A stretch of DNA of 64,000 bases from Paramecium tetraurelia (taxonomy: Eukaryota; Ciliophora; Oligohymenophorea; Peniculida; Parameciidae), in assembly GCF_000165425.1 (NCBI RefSeq), contig NW_001799000.1:558001-622000 (forward strand). The letters are read 5' to 3'. This document shows, piece after piece, positions 61,862-64,000 of this stretch (position 1 is the first letter of the stretch; every line of letters starts with the position of its first letter). Below the pieces are notes generated by a model. The model searched no databases, was not told the DNA's origin, and worked only from the letters and a program-made list of their open reading frames with translations. The translations under genes were made by a program, and so were the position numbers.

Positions 61862-64000
61862 ATGAGTGAAATATTATAGTAAGAGGATGAAATTTAATTA
61901 GATCAAGAAAACATAAGAGGATATCTAGATGATCAAATTCTAGGATAGATAGTTGAACAATATTAGCATTAAGGACTTACAAACTAAACAATAACATAAT
62001 ATACTTAGCTAGTATCAAGAGGTTGCTAATTAGTAAAAAATAAATAACTTATTTTTTAGTTGCATCCATTATTACCGAAGCTACCAGACTAGAAAGGAGT
62101 AAAATTTATAAGTTAACAAGAATTACTCAATTTAGATAAAACTTTGTTGGGTCGACTTGAAAGTGATTAGAGGTTTAGAACATAAAGAGAGAAGATTATG
62201 CGTAACCATTCTCAATCCTATGTGCGAAAATTCAATCTGACTGATAAAAGTCAGTCTATGTTGAATGACAGCTGTTGCTTAAAAGAATAGATTGCGTTTT
62301 AATTGGATCATAATAAAACTTAATTAAGGTATTAGGAGGAGCAGTAGAAACAAAGTATATTGAGAACAACGTTCGCTAGATCTAGATCATATAATCAAAA
62401 TAAATTACCAAAAATAAAAACTTATCCTGCCAAAATTGATGAGGAAGGATAAATTATGCCAGCCATTAAAGCTAAAGTTATACAAGTTCAGTAACCTGAA
62501 GAAGAGTTCACAATTCCTACCCACTATTTAGGTTGGATAGATGCGTTCTATGGAAAATGGAGACCTTAAATGAGAGAAGGAGCTTCCTTGAATAATGTCT
62601 TAGGAAAACTATATTTATTTGGAGGAATAAGTAGCAAACCATTTAATGATGTCGTTATTTGGGATCATAAAGAGTGGTTCTAACCACAGATAATAGGAGA
62701 GAAGGCTCCATTTGGTCGAACCAATCATATTCACTGTGTTTTTAGAAGGAACATCTACATATTTGGAGGTGAGAAACCATATGATGGTTAATAGAAGATA
62801 AGGGAAAGTACTAATGATTTTAGAGTCTTTAATACAGGTAAATTGGTAGATATATGAAATAGAAAATAATGAGTTCAAAGCATTAAGGTTTGGAGGAGAA
62901 TTAATTGAAGGGAGAAGGGGAGCATCAGGAGCTATTGTAGGAAAGCATATTATTATCCATGCGGGTATCAACACTAAAGGAAGATATTTAAGTGATTTAT
63001 ATCACTATGATATTTTGAACAATAAAATGTTTTTAAGTTAGGTTGAGTAGAATGACTTTTTTACTAATGGAATTGCTTTTCATACACTCATCTCTGTCTT
63101 TAGTAGTTAAAGAAATATCCAAATTTATAAAAACTACATGGACCCAGAGGAAATGAAGGAAATCAAATATAAAGTAGAGGGAGTATACTTGTTTGGAGGA
63201 GAATCTAAAATAGGAACACTGTATTCTGGCTTATACATGCTGAATCCTTGTACTCGTCCAATGTAATGGTCTTTGGTGTCTGGCAAAGGATAATTACCAA
63301 GTAAATATTAATTGAAATTAGCACTAAGTTAGTAGATATAAACATTCTGCTTCATATTGTGATAGGTAGGGAATTATTATTATTTATGGTGGCATAAGCG
63401 AATCATCTACTTTCTTGAATGATTGTCACATTTTCAAAATTGAAACTCAATCTTGGAGCAAAGTCGATTTAGACCTCAAAGAAGGAAGAGCAGGTCATTC
63501 TGCTGTTGTGGATGATCATAAACTTATTATTTTCGGAGGCTATAACGAAACTGGATTTCTTAGTGCAGACTTTTAGATTCTAGAAATCGATTCCATGATT
63601 GCCTATCGAAATAGAAGATAAGCCAATATAGTTAATCATCCTTCAACAGATCCCTTATAATCATAGACAACGAATCAGAATGTCAAAACAAAGCACTAAA
63701 TTTACACTGACAGAATGAGTAAAATTAGAGAGTAGGTTGCTAGTCTTTCTTATAATATTAAATCTTTCATACCTAAACCTATCATCAAATAAATATCTGC
63801 CAAGAATCTCAACAAAATTAATAAAGAATAAATGCTATTTTCTTAAAGGTTGAATGAAGAGACTTCTGAATTAATCAAGGATTTTGATTACGTAGAAGAA
63901 AGCAAAGATGAAATGAAGGCCTCTGCTAAGTTGGATGGCTCTCCACATTCAAATAAAAAACTTACTGATAGGCGCTCAATTTCAACTAGAAATACATAAC
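61862..64000 (+). CDS. kelch-repeat protein, 3' end cut by window
   Basis: Introns 62838-62862 and 63301-63328; 695 residues are visible and no stop is reached. The first 220 residues are polar and Gln-rich. Kelch repeats then follow from about residue 235: GKLYLFGGISSKPFNDV, RNIYIFGGEKPYDG, KHIIIHAGINTKGRY, GVYLFGGESKIGTLYS, IIIIYGGISESSTF and HKLIIFGGYNETGF, each with the GG and following W. These make a six-bladed beta-propeller typical of protein interaction. The remaining tail is basic and Ser/Lys-rich. The second intron (28 nt) is needed to align the fifth repeat. The role is unknown. Confidence 0.82.

Noticed and set aside
62615-62974. Minus-strand frame of 119 codons
   Set aside because: It is antisense to kelch repeats on the plus strand.

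Overview
This window looks like macronuclear DNA of a ciliate, almost certainly a Paramecium. It is very AT-rich. Recognisable genes read through only if TAA and TAG mean glutamine and TGA is the sole stop. They are broken by tiny introns, mostly 19-33 nt, that begin GTA and end TAG, AAG or CAG. Intergenic gaps are often under 100 nt. One gene (24202-25335) encodes a trichocyst matrix protein, a Paramecium secretory product. All gene models were read by hand with this code. Intron removal restored frame in every multi-exon model, and spliced lengths were checked as multiples of three. The exact start of the 53295 model is uncertain by 1-2 bases.

Left part (1-18200): CIMIP2/FAM166-like ciliary protein, full-length ALKBH8, a small orphan, a stretch of decayed coding sequence, two MORN-repeat proteins (one with an acylation-type N-terminus), an unidentified membrane-like protein, an orphan on the minus strand, ARP2, an orphan, an STPGR (shippo) protein, archaemetzincin and a LITAF-domain protein. 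Middle (18200-35500): a 1388-residue protein with two pseudokinase blocks and two propeller-like blocks, an arrestin-domain protein, the trichocyst matrix protein divergent from an orphan, a long coiled coil, a secreted Cys-rich peptide, an RBR ubiquitin ligase, a cGMP-dependent protein kinase, and a second STPGR-like protein. Right part (35500-64000): diflavin reductase, orphan, nicalin-like protein, a small pseudokinase, heat-shock factor, orphan, CFAP96-like protein, a small membrane protein, peptide deformylase, DNA topoisomerase II, an FCP1/SCP-type phosphatase, a decayed stretch, an orphan, a secreted low-complexity protein overlapping an unidentified gene, a GATase-like protein, an exportin (XPO4/XPO7 type) and a kelch protein cut by the window end.

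The genes are not an operon. Recurrent themes are cilium and basal-body structure (CIMIP2, STPGR twice, CFAP96, MORN twice, a coiled coil), cortical signalling with N-terminal Met-Gly(-Cys) acylation signals (six genes), regulated secretion (trichocyst protein, signal-peptide proteins) and core nuclear functions (topoisomerase II, HSF, exportin, ALKBH8). The most unusual items are the duplicated pseudokinase-propeller protein, HGN replacing HRD in two separate pseudokinases, a 4-bp ATGA gene overlap, 16- and 20-nt divergent intergenic regions, and introns that are multiples of three and contain no TGA.
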